A DNA stretch of 64,000 nt from Chromatiales bacterium (GTDB lineage: Bacteria; Pseudomonadota; Gammaproteobacteria; Steroidobacterales; GCA-2729495), in contig PBZD01000024.1 of NCBI GenBank assembly GCA_002729875.1, positions 1-64,000 of the forward strand, in the 5' to 3' direction. The notes below the pieces were generated by a model. It did no database searches and was not told the DNA's origin. It saw nothing but the letters and a program-made list of their open reading frames with translations. Within the stretch, counting starts at the first letter, position 1; each line of letters opens with the position of its first letter. Positions 1 through 10,450 of the stretch are shown piece by piece. The position numbers were made by a program, and so were the translations under genes.

Positions 1-1
1 G

Positions 2-484
2 GTCAAGATTGCCACCACCAAGGCGCAACGCAAGCTGTTTTTCAACCTGCGCAAGGCCAAAACATTCCTTGGCTGGCTGTCAGCGGATGAAACCAAAGCG
101 ATCGCCAATGACCTCGGCGTCAGTGCGCGGGAAGTCACCGAAATGGAAAAACGACTTGCCGGACATGACATGGCCTTTGATCCGGCACCTTCGGATGATG
201 AGGAACAAGCCTACGCGCCTGCGCATTATCTACAGGACAAAACGCCCGACCCGGCTGAACTCGTTGAATCTGATGACTGGCAGCAGCAAACCAGCGGACA
301 GTTATACAACGCGCTGCAGACTCTCGACCAACGCAGCCGTGAAATTCTCCAGGCTCGCTGGCTCGCTGAAAAAAAGACCACGCTACAGGAACTGTCAAAA
401 CGCTATGACGTTTCAGCCGAGCGCATCCGTCAAATCGAGCAGCGCGCCATCAAGATGCTGCGCACGGAGCTTGTTGCGCAATAG
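2..484 (+). CDS. rpoH: RNA polymerase sigma-32 factor (heat shock), C-terminal part
   Basis: The window opens inside this gene, so the N-terminus is missing; the frame is open from base 2 and about 160 residues remain. The visible part starts with VATTKAQRKLFF-type sigma region 2/3 sequence (here IATTKAQRKLFFNLRK), which in RpoH lies next to the RpoH box. It ends with a region 4 helix-turn-helix (LQELSKRYDVSAERIRQIEQRAIKMLR) that reads the -35 element. RpoH directs core polymerase to heat-shock promoters such as those of chaperones and proteases. No ftsX is visible because the upstream side is cut. A weak AT-rich hairpin follows at 531-549. The family call is very safe; it could only be confused with a close RpoD-type alternative sigma, which the KLFFNLRK segment argues against. 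Confidence 0.93.
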   Translation, partial: VKIATTKAQRKLFFNLRKAKTFLGWLSADETKAIANDLGVSAREVTEMEKRLAGHDMAFDPAPSDDEEQAYAPAHYLQDKTPDPAELVESDDWQQQTSGQLYNALQTLDQRSREILQARWLAEKKTTLQELSKRYDVSAERIRQIEQRAIKMLRTELVAQ

Positions 485-530
485 GCGCGCCTCGCGGCGG
501 CGGTCGCTTCCACAGTGTTCGTAACGGCAG

Positions 531-549
531 GCAAATACCGTTTATTTGC
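531..549 (+). terminator. Possible weak terminator hairpin after rpoH
   Basis: GCAAATA and TATTTGC form a perfect 7-bp stem around a CCGTT loop, followed by TTTGC. The stem is AT-rich and there is no long T run, so it is only a weak candidate. It lies 47 bases after the rpoH stop in a 199-base gap that otherwise shows nothing clear. Confidence 0.3.
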
Positions 550-683
550 TTTGCATCGGAGGCTATTGTTAGTTTACCACGCGTATCCCAGCCTGAACTG
601 GCCGCGTATTGTTACTAGCCACTGCGAACGGAAGAGCAAGACACTTTTTGTAATATTGATGATTCTTGTCAATACTCTTTTGA

Positions 684-2042
684 ATGCAGGATCCATATAG
701 TCACAGAGCCATCCGGCGCATCGCGCTGCCGATGATCGTGTCCTCAATTAGCACCCCATTGCTCGGCATGGTCGATACCGCAGTCATGGGACATCTTGAC
801 GATGCAGTTTACCTGGCCTCGGTTGCCGCCGGGGCGACGATATTCAGTGTCTTATTCTTGGGCCTGAATTTCTTGCGTATGGGTACAACCGGCATCACGG
901 CACAGGCATTCGGCGCCGGCGACAGCGACACGCTGCGCACCGCTCTCGGCCAACCTGTTATAACTGCCCTGGCACTGGCCGCTTTCATCATTGCACTACA
1001 ACAACCGTTACTTGATACCGCACTGCGAATCTTGTCTCCGGGTTCTGATGTCGGCCACTTCACACAAACTTACTTTGAACTGCGGGTCTGGAGTTCACCC
1101 GCATCACTGGTCAATTTTGTACTAATAGGCTGGCTTATAGGTCTTCAGAATGCGCGGGGACCGCTGGTCATTTTGCTGGTCATCAACCTGGTGAATGCCG
1201 CACTAGATCTTGTGTTTGTCCTGTTACTCGGCATGACGGTAGACGGCGTTGCGCTTGCCACGCTAATCGCCGAACTCTGTGGCATGGTTGTTGCTACCCT
1301 GTTTGTGCGCAGCGAACTCAAATCGCGACCGGGCCACTGGAATCGGATTGAATTTACGGTTTCAGCGAATTATCGAAGATTATTTGATGTTAACGTAAAC
1401 CTGTTCCTGCGCACGATGGCACTGATGTTTGTATTTGCCTTTATTACCGCACAAGGTGCACGAATGGGAAATGTCATCCTGGCAACAAATGCATTACTGA
1501 TGAATTTCCAATTATTTCAGGCTCATGCATTGGATGGAGTGGCCTATGCAGCTGAAGCGCTGGTCGGTAAAGCTGTCGGTGGAAACGACCCTGATGGTGT
1601 ACGCCGTGCCGTACGTCGAACTCTGCAGTGGTCACTTATATTTGCCGCTTTATTTTGCATCGCTTATTTACTTGCAGGCCGATTGATTATCTCGATGCTG
1701 ACCAACATTGATACGCTGAGAACCACAGCCAGTGAGTTTCTGCCGTGGCTAATAATCTCACCACTGATCTCGGTCTGGAGCTTTCTGTATGACGGAGTCT
1801 ATGTCGGCGCAACACGCAGCAAAGAAATGATGGTAATTATGGTCGGCTCGACAGCGCTCGTCTTTGTGCCAACCTGGTTCGGCGCAAGCTCGCTGGGCAA
1901 TCATGGCTTGTGGCTCGCCTTTACCGCTTTCATGCTGGCCCGCGGCATCGGCATGCACGTATGGTTTCGCCGTATGATTAACAGCTCTGAATTTGCACCG
2001 GATAAACCAACCACCGAACTGCCGGGACATACTGATGCCTGA
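684..2042 (+). CDS. MATE family efflux transporter, DinF type
   Basis: A 452-residue inner-membrane protein with about twelve hydrophobic segments. The N-terminus (LPMIVSSISTPLLGMVDTAVMGHL) is the typical first helix of the DinF/NorM branch of MATE transporters, which export cationic drugs or metabolites by sodium or proton antiport. Length is normal for the family. The ATG at 684 is the first possible start, because a stop codon (TGA, 681-683) sits directly before it; there is no clear ribosome site. The NUDIX gene behind it starts inside the last 8 bases, so the two are translationally coupled. The substrate cannot be read from sequence. Confidence 0.9.
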   Translation: MQDPYSHRAIRRIALPMIVSSISTPLLGMVDTAVMGHLDDAVYLASVAAGATIFSVLFLGLNFLRMGTTGITAQAFGAGDSDTLRTALGQPVITALALAAFIIALQQPLLDTALRILSPGSDVGHFTQTYFELRVWSSPASLVNFVLIGWLIGLQNARGPLVILLVINLVNAALDLVFVLLLGMTVDGVALATLIAELCGMVVATLFVRSELKSRPGHWNRIEFTVSANYRRLFDVNVNLFLRTMALMFVFAFITAQGARMGNVILATNALLMNFQLFQAHALDGVAYAAEALVGKAVGGNDPDGVRRAVRRTLQWSLIFAALFCIAYLLAGRLIISMLTNIDTLRTTASEFLPWLIISPLISVWSFLYDGVYVGATRSKEMMVIMVGSTALVFVPTWFGASSLGNHGLWLAFTAFMLARGIGMHVWFRRMINSSEFAPDKPTTELPGHTDA

Positions 2043-2583
2043 AGCCAAAAACCCCTGGAAAACACTGCAAGTAACCGAGGTCTATGACAACCCGTGGATC
2101 CATGTCGACGAGCACAACGTTATCAATCCATCCGGTAATCCCGGCATCTACGGTAAGGTCCATTTCAAGAACCTGGCCTGCGGCATTATTCCGCTCGATG
2201 CCGAAAACAACACCTGGATCGTCGGCCAATATCGTTACACATTAGGCTGCTATTCATGGGAAATTCCGATGGGTGGCGTACCCATAGGATCGGATCTGCT
2301 CGCCGGCGCACAACGGGAACTGAAAGAAGAAACCGGCCTGACAGCCACTCGCTGGCGCTCAATTCTCGATGTGCATATAAGCAACTCGATTACGGACGAA
2401 GCGGGGATTGTCTACGTCGCAACAGACCTGACGGCCGGCGAACCGGAATACGAAGACACTGAGGAAATTGAAATCAGGAAATTGCCTTTCGCTAACGCAG
2501 TTCAAATGATCAACGATGGCGACATTACAGATGTCCTGAGTATTGCCGGCATACTAAAACTGGCCGCCATGCAAAGCGAGTAG
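2035..2583 (+). CDS. NUDIX hydrolase (ADP-ribose pyrophosphatase-like)
   Basis: A 182-residue protein with a Nudix box ending RELKEETGL near residues 95-103, the metal-binding helix used to cleave nucleoside diphosphates linked to another group. The first Glu of the GX5EX7REUXEEXGU signature appears to be Ser here (G-GVPIG-S), while the REUXEE core is intact. The fold length and the DEAGIVYVATDL stretch after the box resemble ADP-sugar/ADP-ribose pyrophosphatases, so that is the likely substrate class, by inference. The ATG at 2035 overlaps the MATE stop (ATGCCTGA); an in-frame ATG at 1993 would lie deep inside the MATE gene and is not favoured. Confidence 0.85.
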   Translation: MPEAKNPWKTLQVTEVYDNPWIHVDEHNVINPSGNPGIYGKVHFKNLACGIIPLDAENNTWIVGQYRYTLGCYSWEIPMGGVPIGSDLLAGAQRELKEETGLTATRWRSILDVHISNSITDEAGIVYVATDLTAGEPEYEDTEEIEIRKLPFANAVQMINDGDITDVLSIAGILKLAAMQSE

Positions 2584-2605
2584 CTGCGCCTGGCGGCCGA
2601 ACGGG

Positions 2606-4093
2606 CTAGCCACCCAGCGCAATACCCGGGGCGGGTAACGTTGTCGAACCGCTCAGGAATACATCAATCGCACGCGCGGCGCCACGACCCTCGTTAATGG
2701 CCCAGACAATCAGTGATTGTCCGCGCCGACAATCGCCGGCCGCATAAACACCGGGAATACTGGTCGCAAAAGGCCCGTGTTCAGCCCGATAGTTGGAACG
2801 ATTGTCGAGTTCAACGCCCAACGCCTCGGCAATAATTGCCTCAGGGCCCAGAAATCCCATGGCAAGCAACACCAGATCTGCTGCAAGCACTCTTTCAGTG
2901 CCGCCGATCTCGGTCATTTCCATACGACCGTCCCGCAACACCCACGCAATATCAACTACCCGCAGTCCGCAGACGTTGCCGCGGCCATCATCGATATATT
3001 CCTTTGACAGCACGGCAAATTGCCGCGGGTCAGCGCCAAATCTTGCAGTGGCCTCATCATGTCCGTAGTCCGTACGCATGATCAATGGCCATTCGGGCCA
3101 GGGGTTTTTCTCCGCACGTTCTTGTGGTGGCTGCTCCAACAGTTCAAGGTTAATCATTTCACAACAGCCGTGCCGGACAGAAGTTGCAATACAATCCGTA
3201 CCGGTATCGCCACCACCGATGACGATAACGCGCTTGCCCTCGGCACTAATGTACTGACCGTCAGCAAGATTGCTGTCCAGCAAGCTCTTCGTATGTGCCG
3301 TCAGGAAATCCATTGCAAAATGTATACCGTTCAGCTGCCGTCCGGGAATCGACAGATCGCGCGGCACGGTTGCACCGGTTGCCAGCAATAATGCATCACT
3401 GTCAGCCAGCAACTGCTGTGGATCAATGTTGTTGCCAACCTCTGCATTTATTTCAAACCTGATGCCGGCCTCACGCAACAGGTTAATGCGGCGATTCACA
3501 ACTCCGTTCTTGTCGAGCTTCATATTTGGAATACCGTACATCAACAGGCCGCCAATGCGATCGGCACGTTCAAAAACCGTTACGGCATATCCGGTTTTAT
3601 TCAGTTGTTCTGCCGCAGCCAGACCGGCAGGCCCGGAGCCGACAATAGCAACTTTCTTGCCGTTTCTGGTTGGCGGCATATCCGCTTTAATCCACCCTTC
3701 CTGAAACCCGCGGTCGATAATTGCATGCTCGATATTTTTAATCGTTACCGGCAATTCATTGATGCCGAGTACACACGAACCCTCGCAAGGTGCCGGACAT
3801 GCACGTCCGGTAAATTCTGGAAAATTATTTGTTTTATGCAAACAGTCCAGCGCATCGCGCCAGCGGTTCTTGAACACAAGATCGTTCCACTCGGGAATCA
3901 GGTTGTCGACCGGGCAGCCGGTACCAGACTGGCAGAATGGCACGCCGCAATCCATACAGCGTGAACCCTGAGTTTCCAGATGCTCGGCTTTTGCTTGCGC
4001 ATAAACCTCAGCATAATCTTCCAGGCGTTCGTTGACCTCACGATAACCGACAACCCGACGGGGAAATTCCTTAAAACCTGTTGGCTTACCCAT
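2606..4093 (-). CDS. gltD: Glutamate synthase (NADPH), small subunit
   Basis: A 495-residue subunit that passes electrons from NADPH through FAD and iron-sulfur clusters to GltB, which makes two glutamates from glutamine and 2-oxoglutarate. The N-terminus carries the cysteine cluster [19 protein letters not shown] for [4Fe-4S] binding, then a FAD Rossmann motif ([16 protein letters not shown]) and an NADPH motif ([13 protein letters not shown]). The chosen ATG (4091-4093) has AGAGGA six bases upstream and gives the usual MGKPTGF start; an ATG one codon earlier and a TTG two codons earlier are possible. It begins two bases after the gltB stop, so both are one operon. The 3' end is convergent with the NUDIX gene, 22 bases away. 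Confidence 0.96.
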   Translation of the reverse strand: MGKPTGFKEFPRRVVGYREVNERLEDYAEVYAQAKAEHLETQGSRCMDCGVPFCQSGTGCPVDNLIPEWNDLVFKNRWRDALDCLHKTNNFPEFTGRACPAPCEGSCVLGINELPVTIKNIEHAIIDRGFQEGWIKADMPPTRNGKKVAIVGSGPAGLAAAEQLNKTGYAVTVFERADRIGGLLMYGIPNMKLDKNGVVNRRINLLREAGIRFEINAEVGNNIDPQQLLADSDALLLATGATVPRDLSIPGRQLNGIHFAMDFLTAHTKSLLDSNLADGQYISAEGKRVIVIGGGDTGTDCIATSVRHGCCEMINLELLEQPPQERAEKNPWPEWPLIMRTDYGHDEATARFGADPRQFAVLSKEYIDDGRGNVCGLRVVDIAWVLRDGRMEMTEIGGTERVLAADLVLLAMGFLGPEAIIAEALGVELDNRSNYRAEHGPFATSIPGVYAAGDCRRGQSLIVWAINEGRGAARAIDVFLSGSTTLPAPGIALGG

Positions 4094-4095
4094 CA

Positions 4096-7000
4096 TCAAT
4101 CCTCTATCGCTGACGGCTTTACCGACCGGCCTTTGCGGCCACCAGATTCTATTTCTTCATCATACTGCTTGCGCTCTGCAAGTACGCGCTTGTAATCAAG
4201 TGGCATAACCTTAATAAAATTCTTTAATCCATTCGGCCAATCATCCAACAATCGACTGGCTACAGTAGACCCCGTATATTTCTTATGGTTCTCGATCAAT
4301 TGCAACAGTTCGCCGATGTCCTCGTCAGACTCAACCTTGTCAAGGTCAACCATATCCGGGTTGCAGCGTTCCGGGAAATGTCCTGATTCATCGAGTACGT
4401 AAGCGATTCCGCCAGACATGCCGGCAGCAAAATTCAGACCTGTCTCACCGAGAATAACGACACGGCCACCCGTCATGTACTCACAACCGTGATCGCCAAT
4501 ACCCTCGACCACAGCATGTGCGCCGCTGTTACGTACACAAAATCTCTCTGCCGCCCGGCCGCGAAAAAATGCCGAACCGCTGGTTGCACCGTACAGGTTT
4601 ACATTACCGGTAATCAGGTTATCCGCAGCCACAAAGCTGCTGTTCTTCGGCGGATAGACAATTAAATGACCGCCTGACAAGCCCTTGCCAACATAGTCGT
4701 TCGTATCACCTTCAAGTTCAAGAGTGATTCCACGCGCAAGAAAGGCGCCAAAACTCTGTCCGGCAGATCCGGTGAAGCGGATTCGAATCGTGTCATCCGG
4801 CAAACCATCTTCACCCCATTTTTTTACGAGTGTATGGCTTAGGATCGTACCAACCGTACGGTTGGTATTCACAACCGGCATGCGAATCTCAACCTTGTCA
4901 CCATCTGCCAGCGCCGGCTCAGCCAACTCGACAAGTTTAATATCGATGGCCTTGTCGAGCCCATGATCCTGTGGCTGCGTACAGCGCACATCAACGTCAT
5001 CATGAGGTCTGAATGCCGGAGCGAGAATCGGCACAAGATCGAGGCCATCAGCCTTCCAGTGATCAATTGCCTCACGTGGCTCGAGCGCTTCCGTGCGACC
5101 AATCATTTCATCGATACTGCGAAAACCAAGTTCAGCCATCAACTGACGTGCTTCCTCAGCAACCATGAACAGGTAATTGACGATATTTTGTGGCCGGCCG
5201 GCAAATTTCTTGCGCAACATCCGGTCCTGGGTTGCAATACCAACCGGGCAGGTATTCAGGTGACACTTGCGCATCATGATGCAACCAAGGGTGATCAACG
5301 GTGCTGTCGAAAACCCGAACTCTTCCGCACCGAGCAACGCCGCAATGACGACATCACGGCCGGTACGCAGACCGCCGTCAGTTTGCAGCACAACACGGCT
5401 GCGCAAGTCATTCAGGACCAGCGTCTGATGCGTCTCGGCCAGTCCAAGCTCCCATGGCAATCCGGCATGCTTGATACTCGTTAAAGGTGATGCCCCCGTG
5501 CCACCATCATGGCCGGAGATCAAAATATGTTCTGCATGCGCTTTCGCAACCCCGGCAGCAATCGTACCAACACCTACCTCGGCAACGAGTTTAACGCTGA
5601 TACGTGCCGATGGATTAGAGTTTTTCAGGTCATGAATCAACTGCGCCAGATCCTCGATCGAATAGATATCATGATGTGGCGGTGGGCTGATCAGACCAAC
5701 ACCCGGCGTTGAATGCCTGATGCGGGCAATATTCTCATCAACCTTGCGGCCCGGTAATTCACCACCCTCACCAGGTTTGGCACCTTGTGAAATCTTGATC
5801 TGCAATTCATCGGCATTTGTCAGATACCAGGCCGTAACGCCGAAGCGCCCGGAAGCAATCTGCTTGATAGCCGAGCGTTTCGAATCACCATTTGGCAATG
5901 GATTAAAGCGCTCCGGATCTTCACCCCCTTCGCCTGAGTTGCTCTTGCCGCCGATGCGGTTCATGGCGATCGCCAGTGTCTCGTGCGTTTCAGCCGAAAT
6001 CGAACCAAAGCTCATGGCACCGGTGCAAAAACGCTTTACAATTTCACTGGCCGGTTCAACCTCATCGAGCAGCACCTGTGGGCCTGCGATACCTGTTTTC
6101 AGGTCAAGAAAACCTCGCAGGGTTCGTTTGTCGGCATTCATCCGTGCAGCAAAACGCCGATAAGCTTCGGCATCATTTTTTCGCGCCGCAACCTGCAGTT
6201 CATGAATCGATTCAGGCTCCCAGGCGTGACGTTCACCCGCGCTACGCCAATGAAACTCGCCCGGATTTGGCAGAACTGATGAATGCTCACTGAAACCAAG
6301 TGCGTGACGACGTAAAGCTTCGGCTGCAAGCACCTGAAAGTTGACCCCCTGTACACGGCTTGCAGTACCGACAAAACAACGATTAATGATGTCCTCATCG
6401 AGGCCAAGAGCTTCGAATATCTGCGCGCCCTTGTAAGACTGCAACGTCGAGATACCCATCTTGGCCATAACCTTCATCATGCCCTTGGCAATACCTTTGC
6501 GATAGGCCGCAACGACCGCGTCATCATCGGGGAAAGCCTGCTTGTCGAGCAAACCTCTGCAACGCGCATGCCACAGAGACTCAAATGCAAGGTAAGGGTT
6601 AATGGCATCGGCACCGTAACCAATCAACAGGCTATGGTGATGCACTTCACGGGCTTCTCCGGTTTCGATAACAATACCGATCTGGGTGCGTCTGGCGCGA
6701 GCCACGAGATGATGATGTACTGCGCCACAAGCGATGAGAGCACTGATCGGCACACGTTCGGAACTGATCGCCCGATCTGTCAAAATAATGAGCTTGAAAC
6801 CATCTTCGATCGCCTGCTCGGACTCGGCACAGATACGCTCGATTGCGGCAACGATTGCTTCGCCACGTTCGAAAGTGATGTCGATTTTCTTTGTGCGCCA
6901 ACCACGGTGGTGCATATGTGCAATTGCGGCCAGTTCTTCGTTGGTCAGAATCGGGTGAGGAATCCGCAACCGATTCGCATGCCCGCCGGTAGTCTCCAGA

Positions 7001-8679
7001 AGATTCAGTTCCGGACCGATATAGCACTCGAGTGACATGATGTTCTCTTCACGTATCGAGTCGATTGCTGGATTTGTAACCTGTGCAAACAGCTGTTTGA
7101 AGTAGTCATAAACCATTCGTGGATTGTCGCTGAGACAAGCCAGTGTCGAGTCATTTCCCATCGAACCGACCGGATCACGCAACTGATGCAACAGCGGGAG
7201 CAGCATGAACTGCATCGTCTCAATGGTGAAACCGAACGCCTGCATGCGCGCAAGCAAGGTATCAGAATCAAAACCCTGACTCTTTGAGCCGGGATGAAGA
7301 TCCGCCAGCTCAATACGATTCTCCCTCAGCCATTCATCGTATGGATTACGGTTGGCAAACTCATTCTTGATTTCCTCATCGGGTATCAACCTGCCGTTCT
7401 CAAAATCGACCAGGAACATACGGCCAGGTTCAAGGCGCCCCTTCTTTGCGATCAGTTCCGGTTCGACAGGTAATACACCTACCTCGCTGGCCATAATGAC
7501 CCGATCATCATGCGTCAGGTAATAACGGCTGGGTCGCAACCCGTTGCGATCGAGTACCGCACCGATATACCGCCCGTCAGTAAAAGCGATGGAGGCCGGG
7601 CCATCCCAGGGCTCCATCAGGCAAGAATTAAATTCATAGAATTTTCGCTTGCTCTCAGCCATGAGATCCTGTTTTTGCCATGCTTCCGGCACCATCATCA
7701 TGACCGCTTCCTGCAGCGTACGACCGGTCATGAGCAAAAATTCGAGTACATTGTCGAAAGTGCCGGAATCCGAGCAATCCGGCTCAACGACCGGGAAAAT
7801 CTTGGTAATCGAAGCGCCGAACAAATCGCTGGCGACGACACCTTCGCGCGCTGTCATCCAGTTCACGTTGCCACGTAAGGTATTGATCTCACCGTTATGC
7901 GACATGAAGCGGTTCGGCTGTGCGCGGTCCCAACTTGGAAATGTATTTGTCGAAAACCGCGAATGCACCAGCGCAAGATGTGATTTGTAATCCGGATCAT
8001 TCAGGTCGGGATAGAACCTGAACACCTGATCGGGCGTGAGCATGCCCTTGTAAATGATGACTTTCGTCGACAGGCTGCAAACATAGAAAGACTTGGCCTG
8101 CGACAGGCTTTTGTCATTGCGAAGCAAATGGCTCGCGCGTTTACGAATCAGGTATAACTTGCGTTCGAACGCATCACCTTCAAGATCATCACCAGCCGCG
8201 ATAAACAACTGTGCAAAATAAGGCGCCGCAGCACGGGCAGAGTGACCGATATCAGCCGCTTCCGGGTCGGTGGGAACCTTACGCCAGCCAACCAGTGTTT
8301 GTCCTTCTTCGGCACAAGCATGCGCTACCACCGCCTTACATTTTTTACGCTGTTCGCGATTAGGCGGCAAAAAAACCATTCCGGCCGCAAACCTGCCGGG
8401 TTCCGGCAAATCAATACCGAGGTCACTAGAGGCTACTTTGGCCAGAAATTCATGCGGTAAAGCGGTCAGAATACCCGCACCATCACCGGTATTGGCTTCG
8501 CTGCCGCGAGCACCGCGATGATCCATGCTGCAGCTGATACGATTTGCATCCTGAACAATCTGGTGGCTCCTCTTACCCTTGATATGAGCAACAAAGCCGA
8601 CACCGCAAGCATCTTTTTCGAATTCTGTCCGGTAAAGCCCTGCGCCCGAACAATAATTTTCTGGTAGGTGAAAACTCAT
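4096..8679 (-). CDS. gltB: Glutamate synthase (NADPH), large subunit
   Basis: A full-length 1527-residue enzyme of the GS-GOGAT ammonia assimilation pathway. Domains in order: class II glutamine amidotransferase, whose nucleophile is Cys25 (DACGVGF) and becomes N-terminal after a 24-residue propeptide is removed; a central domain; an FMN-binding synthase barrel with the [3Fe-4S] cysteines [15 protein letters not shown]; and a C-terminal GXGXG beta-helix domain. Start ATG 8677-8679 is preceded by AGGAA at a short spacing. gltD follows directly. A 6-bp stem (CCTGAC/GTCAGG, 8709-8729) lies in the leader. Regulation by nitrogen status is expected from the family but no operator was identified. 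Confidence 0.97.
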   Translation of the reverse strand: MSFHLPENYCSGAGLYRTEFEKDACGVGFVAHIKGKRSHQIVQDANRISCSMDHRGARGSEANTGDGAGILTALPHEFLAKVASSDLGIDLPEPGRFAAGMVFLPPNREQRKKCKAVVAHACAEEGQTLVGWRKVPTDPEAADIGHSARAAAPYFAQLFIAAGDDLEGDAFERKLYLIRKRASHLLRNDKSLSQAKSFYVCSLSTKVIIYKGMLTPDQVFRFYPDLNDPDYKSHLALVHSRFSTNTFPSWDRAQPNRFMSHNGEINTLRGNVNWMTAREGVVASDLFGASITKIFPVVEPDCSDSGTFDNVLEFLLMTGRTLQEAVMMMVPEAWQKQDLMAESKRKFYEFNSCLMEPWDGPASIAFTDGRYIGAVLDRNGLRPSRYYLTHDDRVIMASEVGVLPVEPELIAKKGRLEPGRMFLVDFENGRLIPDEEIKNEFANRNPYDEWLRENRIELADLHPGSKSQGFDSDTLLARMQAFGFTIETMQFMLLPLLHQLRDPVGSMGNDSTLACLSDNPRMVYDYFKQLFAQVTNPAIDSIREENIMSLECYIGPELNLLETTGGHANRLRIPHPILTNEELAAIAHMHHRGWRTKKIDITFERGEAIVAAIERICAESEQAIEDGFKLIILTDRAISSERVPISALIACGAVHHHLVARARRTQIGIVIETGEAREVHHHSLLIGYGADAINPYLAFESLWHARCRGLLDKQAFPDDDAVVAAYRKGIAKGMMKVMAKMGISTLQSYKGAQIFEALGLDEDIINRCFVGTASRVQGVNFQVLAAEALRRHALGFSEHSSVLPNPGEFHWRSAGERHAWEPESIHELQVAARKNDAEAYRRFAARMNADKRTLRGFLDLKTGIAGPQVLLDEVEPASEIVKRFCTGAMSFGSISAETHETLAIAMNRIGGKSNSGEGGEDPERFNPLPNGDSKRSAIKQIASGRFGVTAWYLTNADELQIKISQGAKPGEGGELPGRKVDENIARIRHSTPGVGLISPPPHHDIYSIEDLAQLIHDLKNSNPSARISVKLVAEVGVGTIAAGVAKAHAEHILISGHDGGTGASPLTSIKHAGLPWELGLAETHQTLVLNDLRSRVVLQTDGGLRTGRDVVIAALLGAEEFGFSTAPLITLGCIMMRKCHLNTCPVGIATQDRMLRKKFAGRPQNIVNYLFMVAEEARQLMAELGFRSIDEMIGRTEALEPREAIDHWKADGLDLVPILAPAFRPHDDVDVRCTQPQDHGLDKAIDIKLVELAEPALADGDKVEIRMPVVNTNRTVGTILSHTLVKKWGEDGLPDDTIRIRFTGSAGQSFGAFLARGITLELEGDTNDYVGKGLSGGHLIVYPPKNSSFVAADNLITGNVNLYGATSGSAFFRGRAAERFCVRNSGAHAVVEGIGDHGCEYMTGGRVVILGETGLNFAAGMSGGIAYVLDESGHFPERCNPDMVDLDKVESDEDIGELLQLIENHKKYTGSTVASRLLDDWPNGLKNFIKVMPLDYKRVLAERKQYDEEIESGGRKGRSVKPSAIED

Positions 8680-8778
8680 AGGTTCCTGATTGTTGGCTCC
8701 AAAACCTTCCTGACCGACACTATGTCAGGCTTAAAAATCCGATCAGATATCGACCTTAATTCTGCAAATAACACAGTC

Positions 8779-8803
8779 AAAGCCGCCCTTTAAGGGCGGC
8801 TTT
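8779..8803. terminator. Strong stem-loop between divergent genes, terminator-like
   Basis: AAAGCCGCCC and GGGCGGCTTT form a perfect 10-bp stem around TTTAA, with A and T ends as in bidirectional terminators. No long T run follows on either strand. Its place between two genes that are transcribed away from each other is odd: a terminator there needs a transcript to stop, either an unseen small RNA or upstream antisense transcription. It may instead be part of the gltB leader. Confidence 0.45.
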
Positions 8804-8852
8804 GCCGCCTGTCCTTCCCTGTACCGGATGTCGCAGTCTACTTCAGGCAGCC

Positions 8853-8886
8853 TTAACCATTTGTTTTTAATGAATATAATGGTTAA
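8853..8886. promoter_or_regulatory. Spaced inverted repeat upstream of thiolase, operator candidate
   Basis: TTAACCAT (8853-8860) and ATGGTTAA (8879-8886) form a perfect 8-bp inverted repeat separated by 18 AT-rich bases. The right arm with its flank, ATAATGGTTAA, recurs at 10321-10331 right after the thiolase stop, where it extends to the palindrome TGGTTAACCA. The pattern would suit a dimeric repressor of the thiolase unit, but no regulator gene is nearby. Confidence 0.3.
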
Positions 8887-9043
8887 ATCACCGACTTCAC
8901 ATCGGCAGCCCGGAACCAATTATTATAAGACACGTTCCGCTTGCAGCTCAATGCTGGGCTGGGCAGACCATGCCGCTGCTCAAACCGCCTGTCTGCCCGA
9001 CGGCAGTTCATAGCCCGGAAATTGAATACGAGGTAAACAACAG

Positions 9044-10324
9044 ATGCACTACAACGCACCGCGCAAAGTCGCCATCATCGGTGGCTTACGTATTCCATTT
9101 TGCCGGGCACACACCAATTATGCCCGCCTGTCGAATCAGGACATGCTGACCGCCGTACTCGCCGGAATGGTCGATAAATTCCAGCTCAATGGCGTGGCAC
9201 TGGGTGATGTTTCGGCCGGTGCCGTCATCAAGCATTCAAGTGACTGGAACCTTACACGCGAAGCCGTCCTCGGCAGTGGGCTGGCACCCGAGACGCCAGC
9301 CAACGACCTGCAACGAGCCTGTGGCACAAGCCTTGAGACGGCAATCCAGATCGGCAACAAAATTGCACTCGGTCAGATTGATGCTGGCATCGCCGCCGGC
9401 ACCGACAGCATCAGCGATACCCCGATTGTCTACCCTGACGGATATCGAAACGTTCTGCTATCGAGCTTTCGGGGCCGCTCGCCGGCTGGAAAAATTATGC
9501 CGTGGTTCGGCTTGCGCCCGCGCCACTTCATTCCGCAATTACCCGGTGTAACAGAGCCCAGGACCGGACTCAGCATGGGCGAAAGTACTGAAATTACAGC
9601 AAAGGACTGGCAGATCACCCGCACGGCTCAGGATGAACTCGCTTTCGAAAGCCACCGCCGTGCCGCCGCCGCCTATGATGAAGGCTTTTATTCCGATCTC
9701 CTCATCCCCTTGAAGGGCGTTACAGAAGACAACAACGTACGGCGTAACACAACGCTCGAAAAACTCTCCACACTAAAACCTGCCTTCGATCGCAGCGCCA
9801 CAGGCACCATGACAGCCGGAAACAGTACACCATTGACCGATGGAGCTGCCGGCGTGCTGCTGGCCTCTGAAGCCTGGGCCCAGGAACGCGGATTGCCTGT
9901 CCAGGCATTTTTGCGTTACGGAAAAGTTGCTGCTGTTGATTTTATCAGGTCAGAAGGACTGCTAATGGCGCCCGCATATGCTGTAGCAAACATGCTGGCC
10001 GACGCGGAACTCGACTTTGACGACATCGACTTGTTTGAAATCCATGAAGCCTTTGCCGCGCAGACCCTGGCTACCCTCAAGGCCTGGGAATCTGCGGAGT
10101 ATTGTCGTGAGCGACTTGGGCGAGCTGCGCCACTGGGACCGATCGACCGCAGCAAACTGAATACCAAGGGTGGCAGCCTGGCCATCGGACACCCGTTCGG
10201 AGCTACCGGGGCACGCATTCTTGCCAGCCTGGCAAAGATGCTCGATGAACGCGGCCAGGGGCGTGGCCTGATTTCCGTTTGCACGGCTGGCGGTATGGGA
10301 GTAACCGCACTTGTTGAAAAATAA
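9044..10324 (+). CDS. Acetyl-CoA C-acyltransferase (thiolase, FadI-like)
   Basis: A 426-residue thiolase, the right length for the FadI/acetyl-CoA acetyltransferase branch. The acylated nucleophile is Cys93 in QRACGTSLE. The C-terminal half shows GGSLAIGHPFGATGAR, with the catalytic His, and the second catalytic Cys in SVCTAGGMGV. It either cleaves 3-ketoacyl-CoA in beta-oxidation or condenses two acetyl-CoA; no fadJ-like partner lies next to it, so the direction is not settled. GAGG eight to nine bases before the ATG supports the start. It stands alone on the plus strand, with a symporter gene 126 bases downstream. Confidence 0.92.
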   Translation: MHYNAPRKVAIIGGLRIPFCRAHTNYARLSNQDMLTAVLAGMVDKFQLNGVALGDVSAGAVIKHSSDWNLTREAVLGSGLAPETPANDLQRACGTSLETAIQIGNKIALGQIDAGIAAGTDSISDTPIVYPDGYRNVLLSSFRGRSPAGKIMPWFGLRPRHFIPQLPGVTEPRTGLSMGESTEITAKDWQITRTAQDELAFESHRRAAAAYDEGFYSDLLIPLKGVTEDNNVRRNTTLEKLSTLKPAFDRSATGTMTAGNSTPLTDGAAGVLLASEAWAQERGLPVQAFLRYGKVAAVDFIRSEGLLMAPAYAVANMLADAELDFDDIDLFEIHEAFAAQTLATLKAWESAEYCRERLGRAAPLGPIDRSKLNTKGGSLAIGHPFGATGARILASLAKMLDERGQGRGLISVCTAGGMGVTALVEK

Positions 10325-10450
10325 TGGTTAACCACTCAGAGTAAGAGGTGGATTATTGGTTAGTGCAGTGCACTCTGTTGCCGATCGACAGCCAGCAACC
10401 TCTGATGCCACTCAATTTCTCATAACCAGGCACGGTAAACTAAAGAGCAT

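Larger units (their letters stand above)
8680..9043. other. Divergent gltB/thiolase intergenic region (364 bp)
   Basis: No gene is supported here; a short open frame at 8828-9013 has no ribosome site and no recognisable protein. The region holds a strong stem-loop (8779-8803), a spaced inverted repeat (8853-8886) and a leader stem before the thiolase (GGGCAGAC 8961-8968 pairing with GTCTGCCC 8991-8998). I found no convincing -35/-10 pair for gltB. Confidence 0.6.

Noticed and set aside
1993-2034. Upstream start for the NUDIX protein
   Set aside because: It would place 14 extra residues inside the MATE gene; the ATG at 2035 has the usual stop-overlap arrangement.
8828-9013. Possible 61-codon gene upstream of the thiolase
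   Set aside because: No ribosome site, no recognisable protein, and it covers the inverted repeat and leader stem.
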